From: Bdellovibrionales bacterium
GTDB lineage: Bacteria > Bdellovibrionota_G > JALEGL01 > JAGRMV01
Length of the DNA: 52,158 nucleotides
Assembly (NCBI GenBank): GCA_020434345.1
Contig: JAGRAZ010000006.1
Coordinates: 1 to 52,158, forward strand
Reading direction: 5' to 3'
Of this stretch, positions 36,171 through 45,238 are shown piece by piece (positions within the stretch are counted from its first letter, which is position 1; every line of letters begins with the position of its first letter). The translations under genes were made by a program, and so were the position numbers. Under the pieces are notes generated by a model, which saw only the letters and a program-made list of their open reading frames with translations, was not told the origin of the DNA and did no database searches.

Positions 36171-36716
36171 TTATGCGTTAAACTGTTTTTCCAAACGGGC
36201 AAGGTAGCCAGCGATGGATGCATCATAAACAACACCACCAACATTGGCTGAAATTCCTCCAATTAAATTTGAATCTATTTTGGTTTCAATCACAACGTCT
36301 TTACCAAAGGTTTTTTCAAAAATACTTGTGATTTTCTTTTCATCTTTATCTTCCAATGGATAGGCGGTTGAAATTTGCACACGAACCCGTTCTTGGCTTT
36401 CTAATAATACTTCGCTGAAATAATGTGCAATAAGATGAATCAAGTAGATATGGTTTGCACGATTTAGAGAAAAAACAAATGCCTTTGTTTCTTTTTGTGC
36501 TTTGAAAGATTCGAAAATTTTCTCTATGACTTGCTCTTTTTCTCCGGCTTCAAATAAAGGGCTTTTAAAAAAAGCGCCTTGATCACCCTCTGAAAGAACT
36601 TTTAGAAACTGTAAATCTTTTTCATACAGTGAAAGGTCTTTCACATTCATTTCAACCAAAACTTGAAAAAATGCTTTGGCATAACGAAGAGCAAGTTGGT
36701 TATCGTTTGAAGCCAT
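36171..36716 (-). CDS. atpH: ATP synthase delta chain (OSCP)
   Basis: About 181 residues. The ATG of M-A-S-N-D-N-Q is chosen because GGAGGAG lies just upstream; the longer TTG frame is unlikely. A-L-R-Y-A-K-A-F-F-Q-V opens the N-terminal helical domain and D-S-N-L-I-G-G-I-S-A-N-V-G-G the conserved C-terminal motif. It connects F1 alpha to the b/b' stalk. Its start overlaps the atpF end by 17 bases. Confidence 0.94.
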   Translation of the reverse strand: MASNDNQLALRYAKAFFQVLVEMNVKDLSLYEKDLQFLKVLSEGDQGAFFKSPLFEAGEKEQVIEKIFESFKAQKETKAFVFSLNRANHIYLIHLIAHYFSEVLLESQERVRVQISTAYPLEDKDEKKITSIFEKTFGKDVVIETKIDSNLIGGISANVGGVVYDASIAGYLARLEKQFNA

Positions 36717-37191
36717 GTTGCTCCTCCATTTGTTCAATAAAATAGTTTACAAACATTTGATGCTCTGAAGGGCTTGCTTTTTGTTTTATTTGATCTTTTG
36801 CTTCAGTAAGTGCTTTTTGCATAAACTGTTTTTCAATGTTTTTTCGAATGATTTGTGCTTCTCTTTCAACGCTTCGTTTGGCTTGATCAACAATCTGCTG
36901 TGCTATAATTTGTGCACGATTAAGAATTTTTTCTTTTTCAACTTCTCCGTCTTTTTTTGCTTTATAAAGAATTTCTTCTACTTCGGCATCTAAAGATGTA
37001 ATTTTTGCTTTATACTTGGCAAGCATCTGCAATGCTTCTTCACGCAAGGCTTCGCTTTCTTTAATATTGTCTTCAATTTTTTTGCTTCTTGAAATCAAAA
37101 ATTCGCTGACAGGTTTTTTAAGAAGATAAACAAGAAGGGCGATCAGAAAGATAAAATTGATAATGTTAGAGATTTCTGGAAAATTTTTCAT
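36700..37191 (-). CDS. atpF: ATP synthase b chain
   Basis: 163 residues: one N-terminal membrane helix (I-I-N-F-I-F-L-I-A-L-L-V-Y-L-L-K-K-P-V) and a long charged helix for the dimeric peripheral stalk. Starts on the stop of atpF' (TAATG). The pair b and b' forms a heterodimeric stalk. Confidence 0.9.
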   Translation of the reverse strand: MKNFPEISNIINFIFLIALLVYLLKKPVSEFLISRSKKIEDNIKESEALREEALQMLAKYKAKITSLDAEVEEILYKAKKDGEVEKEKILNRAQIIAQQIVDQAKRSVEREAQIIRKNIEKQFMQKALTEAKDQIKQKASPSEHQMFVNYFIEQMEEQHGFKR

Positions 37192-37724
37192 TAGGCTTGC
37201 GTTCTAGTTTGTGAGGTGGATGAAAAAATTTGATTCATAATTTCCTGAGCTACGTCTGAGACATTCTGATCTAAATCTTTCTGTGCACTTTTTGCTTGTT
37301 CTGAAATTTCTAGAATTTGTTTTTGGAAACTTTCCTCAGAAACCTTTTTGGCATGTGTAAGTGTTTTTCTCTCTTCTTCTTCTGCAGCCATTGCGATGCT
37401 TTGTTTTGTAGTAAGTGCTTTGATTTTGGCATTGGTGATGGCCTCATCGTACTCTTTCATCATATTTTGGGCTTGCTTTTGATTCTCTACGGCTTCTTGT
37501 CTTTTTCCAAGCGTTTGTTCTGTTCGTGCTTGATCAATTTTTAGGTAAGGTCCGAATATAAAATTCTGAAAAATCAGCATCAAAAATAAAAACAAAGATC
37601 CTTGCAACAATAATCCTTCAGGTTCTGTTAGGCCAATTGCTGACCAGAAATGTAATTTTTGCAGTATAAATGCGCCTACAAAAAACAAACACCCCAAGAT
37701 AAAGATATCTTTATTTTCTTTCAA
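37191..37724 (-). CDS. atpF': ATP synthase b' chain
   Basis: 177 residues. Two hydrophobic segments in the first 60 residues (L-G-C-L-F-F-V-G-A-F-I-L and L-L-L-Q-G-S-L-F-L-F-L-M-L-I-F) followed by F-G-P-Y-L-K-I-D-Q-A-R and a long Glu/Lys/Gln coiled coil. Stalk b chains usually have one membrane helix, so the additional N-terminal one is notable. It opens the ATP synthase genes, 9 bases after the bactofilin gene. atpB and atpE are not in this cluster. Confidence 0.85.
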   Translation of the reverse strand: MKENKDIFILGCLFFVGAFILQKLHFWSAIGLTEPEGLLLQGSLFLFLMLIFQNFIFGPYLKIDQARTEQTLGKRQEAVENQKQAQNMMKEYDEAITNAKIKALTTKQSIAMAAEEEERKTLTHAKKVSEESFQKQILEISEQAKSAQKDLDQNVSDVAQEIMNQIFSSTSQTRTQA

Positions 37725-37733
37725 CCAATAACC

Positions 37734-38207
37734 CTATCTAGCATTTGTTGTGGTTTGCGTGCCCATGCCACTGTTACGTGTCTTATTGATGTTTTTATCT
37801 TCTGAAAATGAAGTTGAAGCAGATAGGTCTGGGTTCATGTTGACTTTACCATTAAGCTTCACGCCATCTTCGATCACCAAAGAAGGAGATGTGATATCAC
37901 CCTCTACAATCGCTGTTGAGTGAAGTTCAACTTTTTCTTTTGCTTGAATATTGCCGATGTAGTGTCCGCTGATTGCAATAGATCCAATTTGAGCGTTTCC
38001 TTCAACTTTGCCACTTTTTCCGATCACGATGTGTGATTTAGAAAAAATTTCACCTTTGAATGTTCCGTCAATACGTACAGTTCCTTGAAAGGTAAGCTTA
38101 CCTTCAAATTCACTACCTTGGTCTAGTATAGCGTTAAAACCACCGACAGATGCACTGCCCATTTGTGGTTTGTTTGATATTGTTTCGTCTGTTTTTAAGA
38201 TACCCAT
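37734..38207 (-). CDS. Bactofilin
   Basis: 157 residues. The central part (about 27-130) is a right-handed beta-helix: I-L-D-Q-G-S-E-F-E-G-K-L-T-F-Q-G-T-V-R-I-D-G, then F-K-G-E-I, G-K-S-G-K-V-E-G-N, and I-x-G-x-x-x-G-N-I with short glycine turns. This is the DUF583/bactofilin pattern. Bactofilins polymerise without nucleotide into filaments that scaffold cell shape or anchor ParABS components. The N- and C-terminal tails are disordered. A GGAG ribosome site is seen. It is the first gene of the unit that runs into the ATP synthase genes. Confidence 0.9.
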   Translation of the reverse strand: MGILKTDETISNKPQMGSASVGGFNAILDQGSEFEGKLTFQGTVRIDGTFKGEIFSKSHIVIGKSGKVEGNAQIGSIAISGHYIGNIQAKEKVELHSTAIVEGDITSPSLVIEDGVKLNGKVNMNPDLSASTSFSEDKNINKTRNSGMGTQTTTNAR

Positions 38208-38286
38208 AACAATAGCTCCTTTGCTTCTTACGCGTTTGATGAAGTTTCAAATCGCTTTACAACCACGTCAGAATCATGGGGCTTGA

Positions 38287-38313
38287 AGTATTAAAATCTC
38301 GACCTTCTGTCAA
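38287..38313 (-). promoter_or_regulatory. Candidate promoter for the bactofilin-ATP synthase operon
   Basis: Minus-strand TTGACA (38308-38313) with AATACT 15 bases later (38287-38292). The predicted leader is about 73 bases. Spacing is short, so confidence is moderate. It lies directly after the terminator of the upstream gene. Confidence 0.5.
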
Positions 38314-38327
38314 GTTATTTGATCTCT

Positions 38328-38350
38328 AAAACCCTTGATACAAGGGCTTT
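38328..38350 (-). terminator. Terminator after the GLUG-repeat lipoprotein gene
   Basis: CCCTTG (38332-38337) and CAAGGG (38341-38346) pair around a 3-base loop, flanked by AAAA and TTTT so that either strand shows a short U-run. It separates the lipoprotein gene from the bactofilin operon. Confidence 0.65.
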
Positions 38351-38369
38351 TACTACGTTTTGAGCCTTT

Positions 38370-39983
38370 TTACTGACAAAGCGAAAATGGCACTTGTGGA
38401 AGAGATGGTAACATCCCCGGACGCAAACACCAATCATAGGTTGTATCCCATGGCAGTGGGTTCAAAGTCTGAGACGAATCTGTTCCCAAATAGTATGTAT
38501 TTACATCCGCCTGTGAAGAGACCAGTGGGTTTGCACCACAGTTTTCACACGTCTGACCACCAAGGTAGGTAACAGCTGCAAAACTTGGAGTTCCAGTTGT
38601 TCCACCATACGCAGGGCCTGCAAAAACAACATCGCTTCCAGAAAACACATCTGCAATACCCAGGGTATTATACATGTCACTAGAACTATAAATTTTACCA
38701 ACCAAGCCGCCAACACGTTTAGAAAACGCTGAGGAAAGGTTAAATGTCACACGTGCTGTACCCTCAAAAGCAGCGCGGTTCACGCTTCCACTCAAGCGTC
38801 CTACGAGTCCGCCTACCTCTCCATTACCTTCCACAGAACTGTTTTCAATGTGGACAAAAATAAATCCGTTTGGATCGTCGGCATTACTTGTCGTAACAAG
38901 ATTACCGATCAAACCTCCGCATAAACCATAACAAGATGCCACGTTAAGATTTTCACCAACAATGAATCTATTTAGCGCATGGTCTGTTAAAGAACCTCCG
39001 ATAATACCGCCGACATACATGGTCAGACTTGCATGAATTTCAACATCTTTAACATGCATCTTGTTGATACCAGCTGTTTTAGGCTGACCTGGAGGTGCTT
39101 GACCCCAGAAATTCCCGATCACGCCGCCAACACATTCCATTGCAGTGTCGTTGGCTGAAATCAAAACATTTTCAACATAGATATTTTCAATGGTTGTATT
39201 TTGTGATTCAGCAGCCAAAGCGCCGATCGCACCTGTTGCGGGATTACCATCTTGCATGTTTGCATTCGGGTAAATCTCAAAACCGGACAAATTCATATCT
39301 GTTAATGTTGCAGAAACGGTTAAACCAAATAGGCCTTTATGATCATTGTGATCTGCATCATTAAAACCTGAGGTATAATTTGAAATAAAAAATCCTTGTC
39401 CGTTGTAACTTCCAGTAAATGCATCACCATAAGAACCAATCGGTGTAGGATTGATACCTGTGTAATCGATATCACACATCTGTTTATAGTGTTTTTGACG
39501 AACTGTGCAATCCGGGTTGGTTGCAACGCTATCAAGTTGTGTAGCAGTCCAAATTTCAATTGGGTTAGAAGGTGTACCATCGCCAATTTGCGCATTGTCT
39601 GGAATGCACGAACAAACGATTTCTACATCTGTTACATCCGCGCCATCAATGGTACCAACGCCGTTGTTTACAACGCAAGTATATCCACCGGGAAGTGTTC
39701 CAATTTCAACATTGTAAGAAGTTTGATCTGCAAAATCGTATGGGAAAGTAAACGTTCCGTTCTCTGTAAAAATATAGGGAAGATCATTGATCGTACCGTC
39801 TAAATCAAAAGCGCGGGGAAGACCTGAAACAGTACCACCCACAGTAAATGTCGGTCCCTCTGGGGTAGGTGTGTTTGGATTTGGAGTATTTGGATTTTGA
39901 TTGTTTCTTGCGTTGGGGTCCAATAGTGCCAAACCACAAGCTTGCAAAAAAATCATGAGCGCTAAAACCAATATTTTCTTCAT
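38370..39983 (-). CDS. Lipoprotein with GLUG-like repeats
   Basis: About 537 residues from the ATG of M-K-K-I-L-V-L-A-L-M-I-F-L-Q-A-C (lipobox near residue 16); the longer frame upstream has no signal. After an Asn/Pro-rich linker there is a strand-rich region with C-x-V-N and then repeated glycine-hydrophobic turns such as G-L-F-G-L, G-A-I-G-A-L, G-G-V-I-G-N, G-G-I-I-G-G, G-G-L-I-G-N, G-G-L-V-G-R and G-G-L-V-G-K between about 240 and 450. These resemble the GLUG motif found in bacterial adhesins and proteases. Ten or more cysteines are scattered, including C-S-C-I-P. Function unknown; surface display is likely. Confidence 0.75.
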   Translation of the reverse strand: MKKILVLALMIFLQACGLALLDPNARNNQNPNTPNPNTPTPEGPTFTVGGTVSGLPRAFDLDGTINDLPYIFTENGTFTFPYDFADQTSYNVEIGTLPGGYTCVVNNGVGTIDGADVTDVEIVCSCIPDNAQIGDGTPSNPIEIWTATQLDSVATNPDCTVRQKHYKQMCDIDYTGINPTPIGSYGDAFTGSYNGQGFFISNYTSGFNDADHNDHKGLFGLTVSATLTDMNLSGFEIYPNANMQDGNPATGAIGALAAESQNTTIENIYVENVLISANDTAMECVGGVIGNFWGQAPPGQPKTAGINKMHVKDVEIHASLTMYVGGIIGGSLTDHALNRFIVGENLNVASCYGLCGGLIGNLVTTSNADDPNGFIFVHIENSSVEGNGEVGGLVGRLSGSVNRAAFEGTARVTFNLSSAFSKRVGGLVGKIYSSSDMYNTLGIADVFSGSDVVFAGPAYGGTTGTPSFAAVTYLGGQTCENCGANPLVSSQADVNTYYLGTDSSQTLNPLPWDTTYDWCLRPGMLPSLPQVPFSLCQ

Positions 39984-40018
39984 ACGTCTTCTTCCCTTTC
40001 CCTTTTTGGGTGTGGCTC

Positions 40019-40047
40019 TACCTATCATCTCTCGGAAGGAATGTCAA
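40019..40047 (-). promoter_or_regulatory. Candidate promoter of the GLUG-repeat lipoprotein gene
   Basis: Minus-strand TTGACA at 40042-40047 with TAGGTA (17-base spacer) or ATAGGT (16) around 40019-40025. Leader about 30 bases to the ATG at 39983. The gap 39984-40141 holds nothing else recognisable. Confidence 0.4.
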
Positions 40048-40141
40048 CACGTTGTATCGCGTCAATATGAAGGATATTTTAATAATATCAATATGTTAGA
40101 TGTTTTTTACCAAGGATAGGGAAAGTAAAAGAAAAAATCTT

Positions 40142-41431
40142 CTACAAACAGGGTTTGTAGGTGATTTCGACTGTGGCACCTGCGGTCCAAGGATAGCTAG
40201 CATCAAATGAAATTTTCTTCCCATTTGAAGAAATGGCAACATCGTTTAAGGGAATTGGGTTTCCATTAATAACAATGGCAAGCGCTTCGTCTTTTAAATC
40301 TCCATTGTTATTGATGTCACAAATTGCACGTGACAAATCAAACTGAGAGAAAAATAAAATACTATCGGTCAACGCATCCGCCATCGCATTCATTTGATCT
40401 TGAAAGTCTGTAAAATCGCCATCCATCGCGTCTTTTAAATCAACCATGTCATGACCAAAACTTTGCGCAAATTGCATACCACCCCAAAACGGCTCCGAAT
40501 AGATGCTTGGGTTTGGAAGATTCAGCGGATAAAATCCAATGGCTGTTCCAAAAGAAGGAAAGGATCCATTGAAATCAACAACATCTTGATGAAGTGTTTC
40601 AAAATCAATTTGGTTCACATACTCGCCACTTGCATTGGTGACAAAATTACCAAGTGTGTCTTTACAATAGTAATTTTTTCGAACTGTTGCTTCAGCGCTA
40701 TCATCAAAATTAAAATATGGATTTCCACGAACAGAAGAAAATGTAACGCCTGCTGGCAAAAGCTTAGATTGATCAAATGAAAGTGTTGCATTGTTTGGAG
40801 CTGCACCTGCATCTTCTTCATCAGAAACCAACACTGGAACAAGGGTCGTATCGCTTCTAAAACATCCAGCAGCTCGGTTTGTTGCAAGTTTGACTGGGTT
40901 GTTTAATGCTTGGTGCATACTATAGATCATGGTTTCTTCCGAACCACCACCCGATGCACTTGCCAAAATGGCATTTAGGTTTTCTCCAATTTTACTTGAT
41001 GCAACATCCGCCGTCACGGCATCCGTTCCAAATGTGCAATAACACTTTTCGTTTCCAGTCGCGGCAATCAACAATCCTGTTTGCGAAGCATTGGAATTTC
41101 CCGTCATGGCACCCAAACAAAAATCTGAAACACCTTGTGCGGCAAGTTGATCAATCCATCCAGTAATTGCTGTCGTAATTTGTGTGACTTTTGTTGCCAT
41201 AGATCCAGATGTGTCTAGAACAAAAACCACTTCGGGTTTATTAACCGTTGCGGAAGTGTTAGGTTGGACAAACGTTTCTGTCATACTTTGATCTGCATGA
41301 TTCGTTGTCTGAGAAGATCCGTTTTGTTTGACGCCTTCTTCAGGTGTAAGATGCAAACCACAATTGGAATAGGTTGTTAACACAACCAAAACAACAAACG
41401 ATAGTACAACCAGAAGCCCTTCTTTTTTCAT
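40142..41431 (-). CDS. von Willebrand factor A domain lipoprotein
   Basis: 429 residues. Signal with lipobox T-Y-S-N-C near residue 24. A VWA domain begins near 68 with V-V-F-V-L-D-T-S-G-S-M, the D-x-S-x-S metal-ion site. Later cysteines such as in C-Y-C-T-F and Y-C-K-D are probably disulfide-linked. The C-terminal 80 residues contain C-D-I-N-N-N-G-D-L and a beta-sandwich. VWA proteins of this kind usually mediate protein contacts at the surface. It is 93 bases after parB and has its own promoter, so it is not obviously part of the par operon. Confidence 0.82.
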   Translation of the reverse strand: MKKEGLLVVLSFVVLVVLTTYSNCGLHLTPEEGVKQNGSSQTTNHADQSMTETFVQPNTSATVNKPEVVFVLDTSGSMATKVTQITTAITGWIDQLAAQGVSDFCLGAMTGNSNASQTGLLIAATGNEKCYCTFGTDAVTADVASSKIGENLNAILASASGGGSEETMIYSMHQALNNPVKLATNRAAGCFRSDTTLVPVLVSDEEDAGAAPNNATLSFDQSKLLPAGVTFSSVRGNPYFNFDDSAEATVRKNYYCKDTLGNFVTNASGEYVNQIDFETLHQDVVDFNGSFPSFGTAIGFYPLNLPNPSIYSEPFWGGMQFAQSFGHDMVDLKDAMDGDFTDFQDQMNAMADALTDSILFFSQFDLSRAICDINNNGDLKDEALAIVINGNPIPLNDVAISSNGKKISFDASYPWTAGATVEITYKPCL

Positions 41432-41467
41432 ACGTCTTTTCCCTTACAGTTAATGTGCCCAATACAT

Positions 41468-41497
41468 AGTATAACAAAGTCCATATCTAGACCACAA
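41468..41497 (-). promoter_or_regulatory. Candidate promoter of the VWA lipoprotein gene
   Basis: Minus-strand TTGTGG (41492-41497), 18 bases, TATACT (41468-41473). The ribosome binding region AAGGGA precedes the ATG at 41431. Confidence 0.5.
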
Positions 41498-41524
41498 GTA
41501 TGCCTGCAAACTTAAGTTTCCAAG

Positions 41525-42385
41525 TTATTTTAACAACTGAGACAGGATTTTATGAAGCTCTTCCTTATGAAAATAGGGGATACGAACCTCACCCTTGTTC
41601 TCATTCTTGGATTTGACTTCTACCTTTGCTCCTAGCTTTCTTTGAATGTCTTCGATGCTGTTTCGAAGATTAGGCGAAAGTGTGGCTGTCGTAGTCGTGG
41701 CTTTTTTGGTTTGATCAAATTTCCAATTTTCCACCTGCCGCACACTTAGGTTTTTTTGAACAATCAAATTGGCCAAAATTTCTTGGTGTTTTTCATTTTG
41801 GAAAGAAAGAAGTGCTCGCGCGTGACCCATGGTGATTTTCTTTTCATCCACAAGTTTTTGGATTGAAGTTGGAAGTTGCAAAAGGCGCAAAATATTTGCA
41901 ACCGTTGAACGATCTTTCCCAGTTCGACTTGCAATGTCTTCCTGTGACAAAGAAAATTCTTTTTGAAGTTGCTTGAATGCTTTGGCAGTTTCCATCGCAG
42001 ACAAATCTTCACGAATAATGTTTTCAATCAGCGCTGCTTCAAGTTGCTCTTGATCATTCATGGTAACTACATGCACAGGCACTTGTGAAAGTCCTGCTCG
42101 TTTGGCAGCACGGTATCTTCGTTCACCTGCAATGATTTCAAAATGATGGCCTACACGTCGAACCAACAGCGGCTGCAAAATCCCTTTTTGCAAAATAGAA
42201 TCTGAAAGTTCGATCAAAGCACTTTCATCAAAGTGACGTCTTGGTTGACGTGGGTTGATGCGCAAAGATTCAATGGCAACTTTTTGAGATGCTGTTGTGT
42301 TTTCAGTCTTTGCTGGCGCTTGATAGGTAGGTGTCTGTGGGATAAGTGTTTCGATCCCGCGACCCAGTCGTTTGCTTTCGGTCAT
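41525..42385 (-). CDS. parB: Chromosome partitioning protein ParB
   Basis: 286 residues. N-terminal R-L-G-R-G-I-E-T-L-I-P (the ParA-stimulating motif), I-N-P-R-Q-P-R-R-H-F, the CTP-binding G-E-R-R-Y-R-A-A-K-R-A-G near 108, E-N-I-I-R-E-D-L-S and the helix-turn-helix around 145-175 (L-S-Q-E-D-I-A-S-R-T-G-K-D-R-S-T-V-A-N), then a C-terminal dimerisation part. It binds parS and spreads as a CTP-dependent clamp. AAGGA lies about 9 bases before the ATG. The first 83 bases overlap the 3' end of parA in another frame. Confidence 0.95.
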   Translation of the reverse strand: MTESKRLGRGIETLIPQTPTYQAPAKTENTTASQKVAIESLRINPRQPRRHFDESALIELSDSILQKGILQPLLVRRVGHHFEIIAGERRYRAAKRAGLSQVPVHVVTMNDQEQLEAALIENIIREDLSAMETAKAFKQLQKEFSLSQEDIASRTGKDRSTVANILRLLQLPTSIQKLVDEKKITMGHARALLSFQNEKHQEILANLIVQKNLSVRQVENWKFDQTKKATTTTATLSPNLRNSIEDIQRKLGAKVEVKSKNENKGEVRIPYFHKEELHKILSQLLK

Positions 42386-43184
42386 GATTTATTTCCTTTT
42401 GTTTTTGTTGAATTAAAAAATCAAATTCATGCGCACATTGAATATAACTTTGTGCACCTTTAGAACAAATGTCATACATAATAATCGGTTTACCAAAACT
42501 TGGCGCTTCACTTAAACGTACGTTGCGCGGAATACGTGTTTGAAAAAGTTTGCTTTCAAAATGTTTTACAACTTCTTGTTCAACTTGCCATGAAAGACTT
42601 GTGCGTTTGTCATACATGGTGAGTAAAATTCCAATGAGTTCTAATGTTGGATTGAGTGATTGTTGAATGCGTGAAATGGTGTTTGTCAGGCGTGTTAGTC
42701 CTTCCAGTGCATAGTATTCTGTTTGCAAAGGAACAAGCACACCTTGAGCAGCACAAAGTGCATTGAGTGTGAGCAAACTTAAACTTGGCGGACAATCTAT
42801 AATAATGTGGTCGTACTTGTCGCGCACTTGCAACAAAAGATGTAAAAGTTTTGCATGCCTATTTTCTAAATCCAAACCTTCAACTTCAAAACCAACCAAA
42901 TCTGCTTTGGCAGGCATCAAATCCAAAAATGGTGTTTCAGTGGGTACGATAATTTCAACCGCACTGGCTTGCGAAAGTAGTCCCTCATATACGGTTGGAT
43001 GGTCCGCTGCCAAACCGTATACTCCACAACCACTGGTCGCATTGGCTTGAGGATCCATATCCACCAAAAGTGTCTTTTTTTCAAGACCGCCTAGCGATGC
43101 CGCCAAATTGATTGCGGTTGTGGTTTTGCCCACGCCGCCCTTTTGGTTGGAAATCGCTGTTACATAGGCAGACTTTTTATGCAT
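42303..43184 (-). CDS. parA: Chromosome partitioning ATPase ParA
   Basis: 293 residues from the ATG of M-H-K-K-S-A-Y, chosen because GGAGGG stands 5 bases before it. Deviant Walker A K-G-G-V-G-K-T-T-T near 14, Walker A' D-M-D-P-Q-A-N-A, and I-I-D-C-P-P-S-L-S-L. Soj-type ATPases form a dynamic gradient on nucleoid DNA. The normal fold ends near S-Y-I-Q-C-A-H-E-F; a further 40 residues of polar sequence follow because the frame runs on into parB. That tail is unusual and might reflect loss of an earlier stop or an indel. Confidence 0.94.
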   Translation of the reverse strand: MHKKSAYVTAISNQKGGVGKTTTAINLAASLGGLEKKTLLVDMDPQANATSGCGVYGLAADHPTVYEGLLSQASAVEIIVPTETPFLDLMPAKADLVGFEVEGLDLENRHAKLLHLLLQVRDKYDHIIIDCPPSLSLLTLNALCAAQGVLVPLQTEYYALEGLTRLTNTISRIQQSLNPTLELIGILLTMYDKRTSLSWQVEQEVVKHFESKLFQTRIPRNVRLSEAPSFGKPIIMYDICSKGAQSYIQCAHEFDFLIQQKQKEINHDRKQTTGSRDRNTYPTDTYLSSASKD

Positions 43185-43242
43185 TACACCCTCCATTGAT
43201 ACCCCGACACACACATCAATATTTGTAACATATTGATATTAT

Positions 43243-45129
43243 TCAAATTATTTCCTTTTGCATGCTTTTATATTTCTTCAATTGAACCGATAATACACCG
43301 ATGGCCGATGGTGTAATCCCCGAAATACGTGCAGCTTGGCCCAGCGTCATAGGACGGATTGTAGAAAGCTTCTCTTTGACCTCGCGGGTGAGGTTGCTTA
43401 CAGCCCAAAAGTCAAAATCCTGTGGAATTTCAATACGTTCTTCCTTCTGAGCCCGGGCAACTTCTTCTTTTTCCTTTTTCAAATAGCCTTCGTATTTCAC
43501 GTCAATCTCAACACGCTTTGATGTTTCACGTGGAACATTGGCAAACGTAGGTTCAAGAGATGCAAGCTTTTCAAATGTCATTTCTGGCCTTCGAAGTAGC
43601 TCTGTCAATGTTGTAGCGTTTCGAAGGGGGGTTAATCCCAATGCACGTATTTTTTCATTGGTTTGCGAATTTGGTGTGAGCTGAATCGAAGAAAGCTGCG
43701 CCTTGATCCTTTCTATATTCTGTTGTTTATCTTCAAATTTTTTCATGATGTCGGCAGACACAAGCCCAAACTTAGCCCCATAGGGTGTAAGCCGTTCATC
43801 CGCATTATCTTCCCGCAGGTGAAGACGATGCTCCGCGCGTGAAGTGAACATACGATAGGGTTCTGTTGTACCTTTGGTGACCAAGTCATCAATGAGCACA
43901 CCAATATAACTTTGCGCACGCGATAATACAAAAGGCTCTTTTGTCTTATCCAGCGACAACACAGCATTGATACCCGCCATAAAGCCCTGTGCGGCGGCCT
44001 CTTCATAACCTGTGGTTCCATTGATTTGTCCTGCATGGAACAAACCCTTGACACGCTTGGTTTCTAGAGTTGGAAAAAGTTCGGTCGGATCGATATAGTC
44101 ATACTCAATGGCATATCCGGGTCGCATCACCTCAACATTTTCCAATCCCTCAATGGTCCGCAAGAAAGCAACCTGTACATCCAGTGGCAGACTGTTGGAA
44201 AGCCCATTGGGATAGACTTCGCGTGTGGAAAGCCCTTCAGGCTCAATAAAAATTTGATGACGGTCTTTGTCCGCAAAACGAACAATTTTATCCTCGATGC
44301 ATGGACAATATCGTGGTCCCGTGGATTGAATTTTTCCACTGTACATGGAAGATTTATCTAAATTTTGTCGGATGAGCGCATGTGTTTTTTCGTTGGTGTA
44401 CGTGATAAAACAGGAAACCTGTTGGGGTAGCACGCGATCATGATAAAAGGAAAATTGTGGGGTGGGCTCGTCCCCTTTTTGCTCCTCAAGGCGCGTAAAA
44501 TCAATGGTTTTGGCATCAATGCGAGGAACAGTGCCTGTTTTCATCCGTCCAAGTCTAAATCCATGGGAAAGAAGAGAATCACTTAAGCTTTTAGAAGCCT
44601 GATCACCTGCACGTCCGCCGGACTCTGTATAGGTACCGATATGAATCAACCCGTTTAAAAATGTACCTGTGGTAATAACCACGGCACTTGCGTGGATGAC
44701 TTCACCCATTTCTGTCTGGACTCCTTGTACACGACTACCCTCCACCAAAATTTTTGCAGCCATGCCTTGCTTCACGGTTAGATTGTCCTGGGTTTCGACA
44801 ATGGACTTCATCCAAAGTGCATATTGATGTTTATCGGCCTGTGCGCGTGTAGACCATACAGCTGGGCCTTTGCGCAGGTTCAATGTTCGAAACTGAATGC
44901 CTGTGTTGTCGATAGTTCGACCCATTTGGCCACCCATGGCATCAATTTCTTTGACCAAGTGTGATTTACCTAAGCCCCCAATGGCAGGATTGCACGACAT
45001 ATGACCGATGCGATCCAAATTAGAAGTTAAAAGCATGGTGGATGCGCCCATGCGGGCAGCTGCCAACGCTGCTTCAATGCCGGCATGACCTGCACCTATG
45101 ACAATGATGTCTTTCATAAAGGGATGCAT
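43243..45129 (-). CDS. mnmG: tRNA uridine 5-carboxymethylaminomethyl modification enzyme MnmG
   Basis: 628 residues. FAD-binding [10 protein letters not shown] near residue 12, [13 protein letters not shown], the signature [12 protein letters not shown] near 275, and G-Y-E-E-A-A-A-Q-G. Together with MnmE it installs the cmnm5 group at U34 of certain tRNAs. Either the ATG at 45129 or that of M-K-D-I-I-V at 45117 could be the start; neither has a well-spaced ribosome site. A parS site lies within the coding sequence. The usual next gene rsmG is missing; parA follows. Confidence 0.95.
   Translation of the reverse strand: MHPFMKDIIVIGAGHAGIEAALAAARMGASTMLLTSNLDRIGHMSCNPAIGGLGKSHLVKEIDAMGGQMGRTIDNTGIQFRTLNLRKGPAVWSTRAQADKHQYALWMKSIVETQDNLTVKQGMAAKILVEGSRVQGVQTEMGEVIHASAVVITTGTFLNGLIHIGTYTESGGRAGDQASKSLSDSLLSHGFRLGRMKTGTVPRIDAKTIDFTRLEEQKGDEPTPQFSFYHDRVLPQQVSCFITYTNEKTHALIRQNLDKSSMYSGKIQSTGPRYCPCIEDKIVRFADKDRHQIFIEPEGLSTREVYPNGLSNSLPLDVQVAFLRTIEGLENVEVMRPGYAIEYDYIDPTELFPTLETKRVKGLFHAGQINGTTGYEEAAAQGFMAGINAVLSLDKTKEPFVLSRAQSYIGVLIDDLVTKGTTEPYRMFTSRAEHRLHLREDNADERLTPYGAKFGLVSADIMKKFEDKQQNIERIKAQLSSIQLTPNSQTNEKIRALGLTPLRNATTLTELLRRPEMTFEKLASLEPTFANVPRETSKRVEIDVKYEGYLKKEKEEVARAQKEERIEIPQDFDFWAVSNLTREVKEKLSTIRPMTLGQAARISGITPSAIGVLSVQLKKYKSMQKEII
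43522..43537. promoter_or_regulatory. parS site within mnmG
   Basis: TGTTTCACGTGGAACA, one base from the perfect palindrome, matches the conserved bacterial parS consensus. It lies inside the mnmG coding sequence about 1.1 kb from the parB start. Confidence 0.88.
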
Positions 45130-45170
45130 GTCCTACCATAGTTTGAATTTTTATAAAAGTACAGAGCAAT

Positions 45171-45201
45171 GCCCAAACGATACCATGTTCCACGTGGAAC
45201 A
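45171..45201 (-). promoter_or_regulatory. parS site next to the mnmG promoter region
   Basis: TGTTCCACGTGGAACA (45186-45201) is a perfect 16-base palindrome. It stands 9 bases beyond a candidate -35, TTGGGC on the minus strand (45171-45176), with TATAAA about 15 bases downstream. ParB loading here could influence transcription of mnmG-parA-parB. Confidence 0.85.
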
Positions 45202-45238
45202 AGGCCTTTGCTTTTTAAAAAGCTACGGCCTTGAGGCA

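Noticed and set aside
36716..36737. Longer TTG start for atpH
   Set aside because: The ATG at 36716 has a GGAGGAG ribosome site at normal spacing; the TTG does not.
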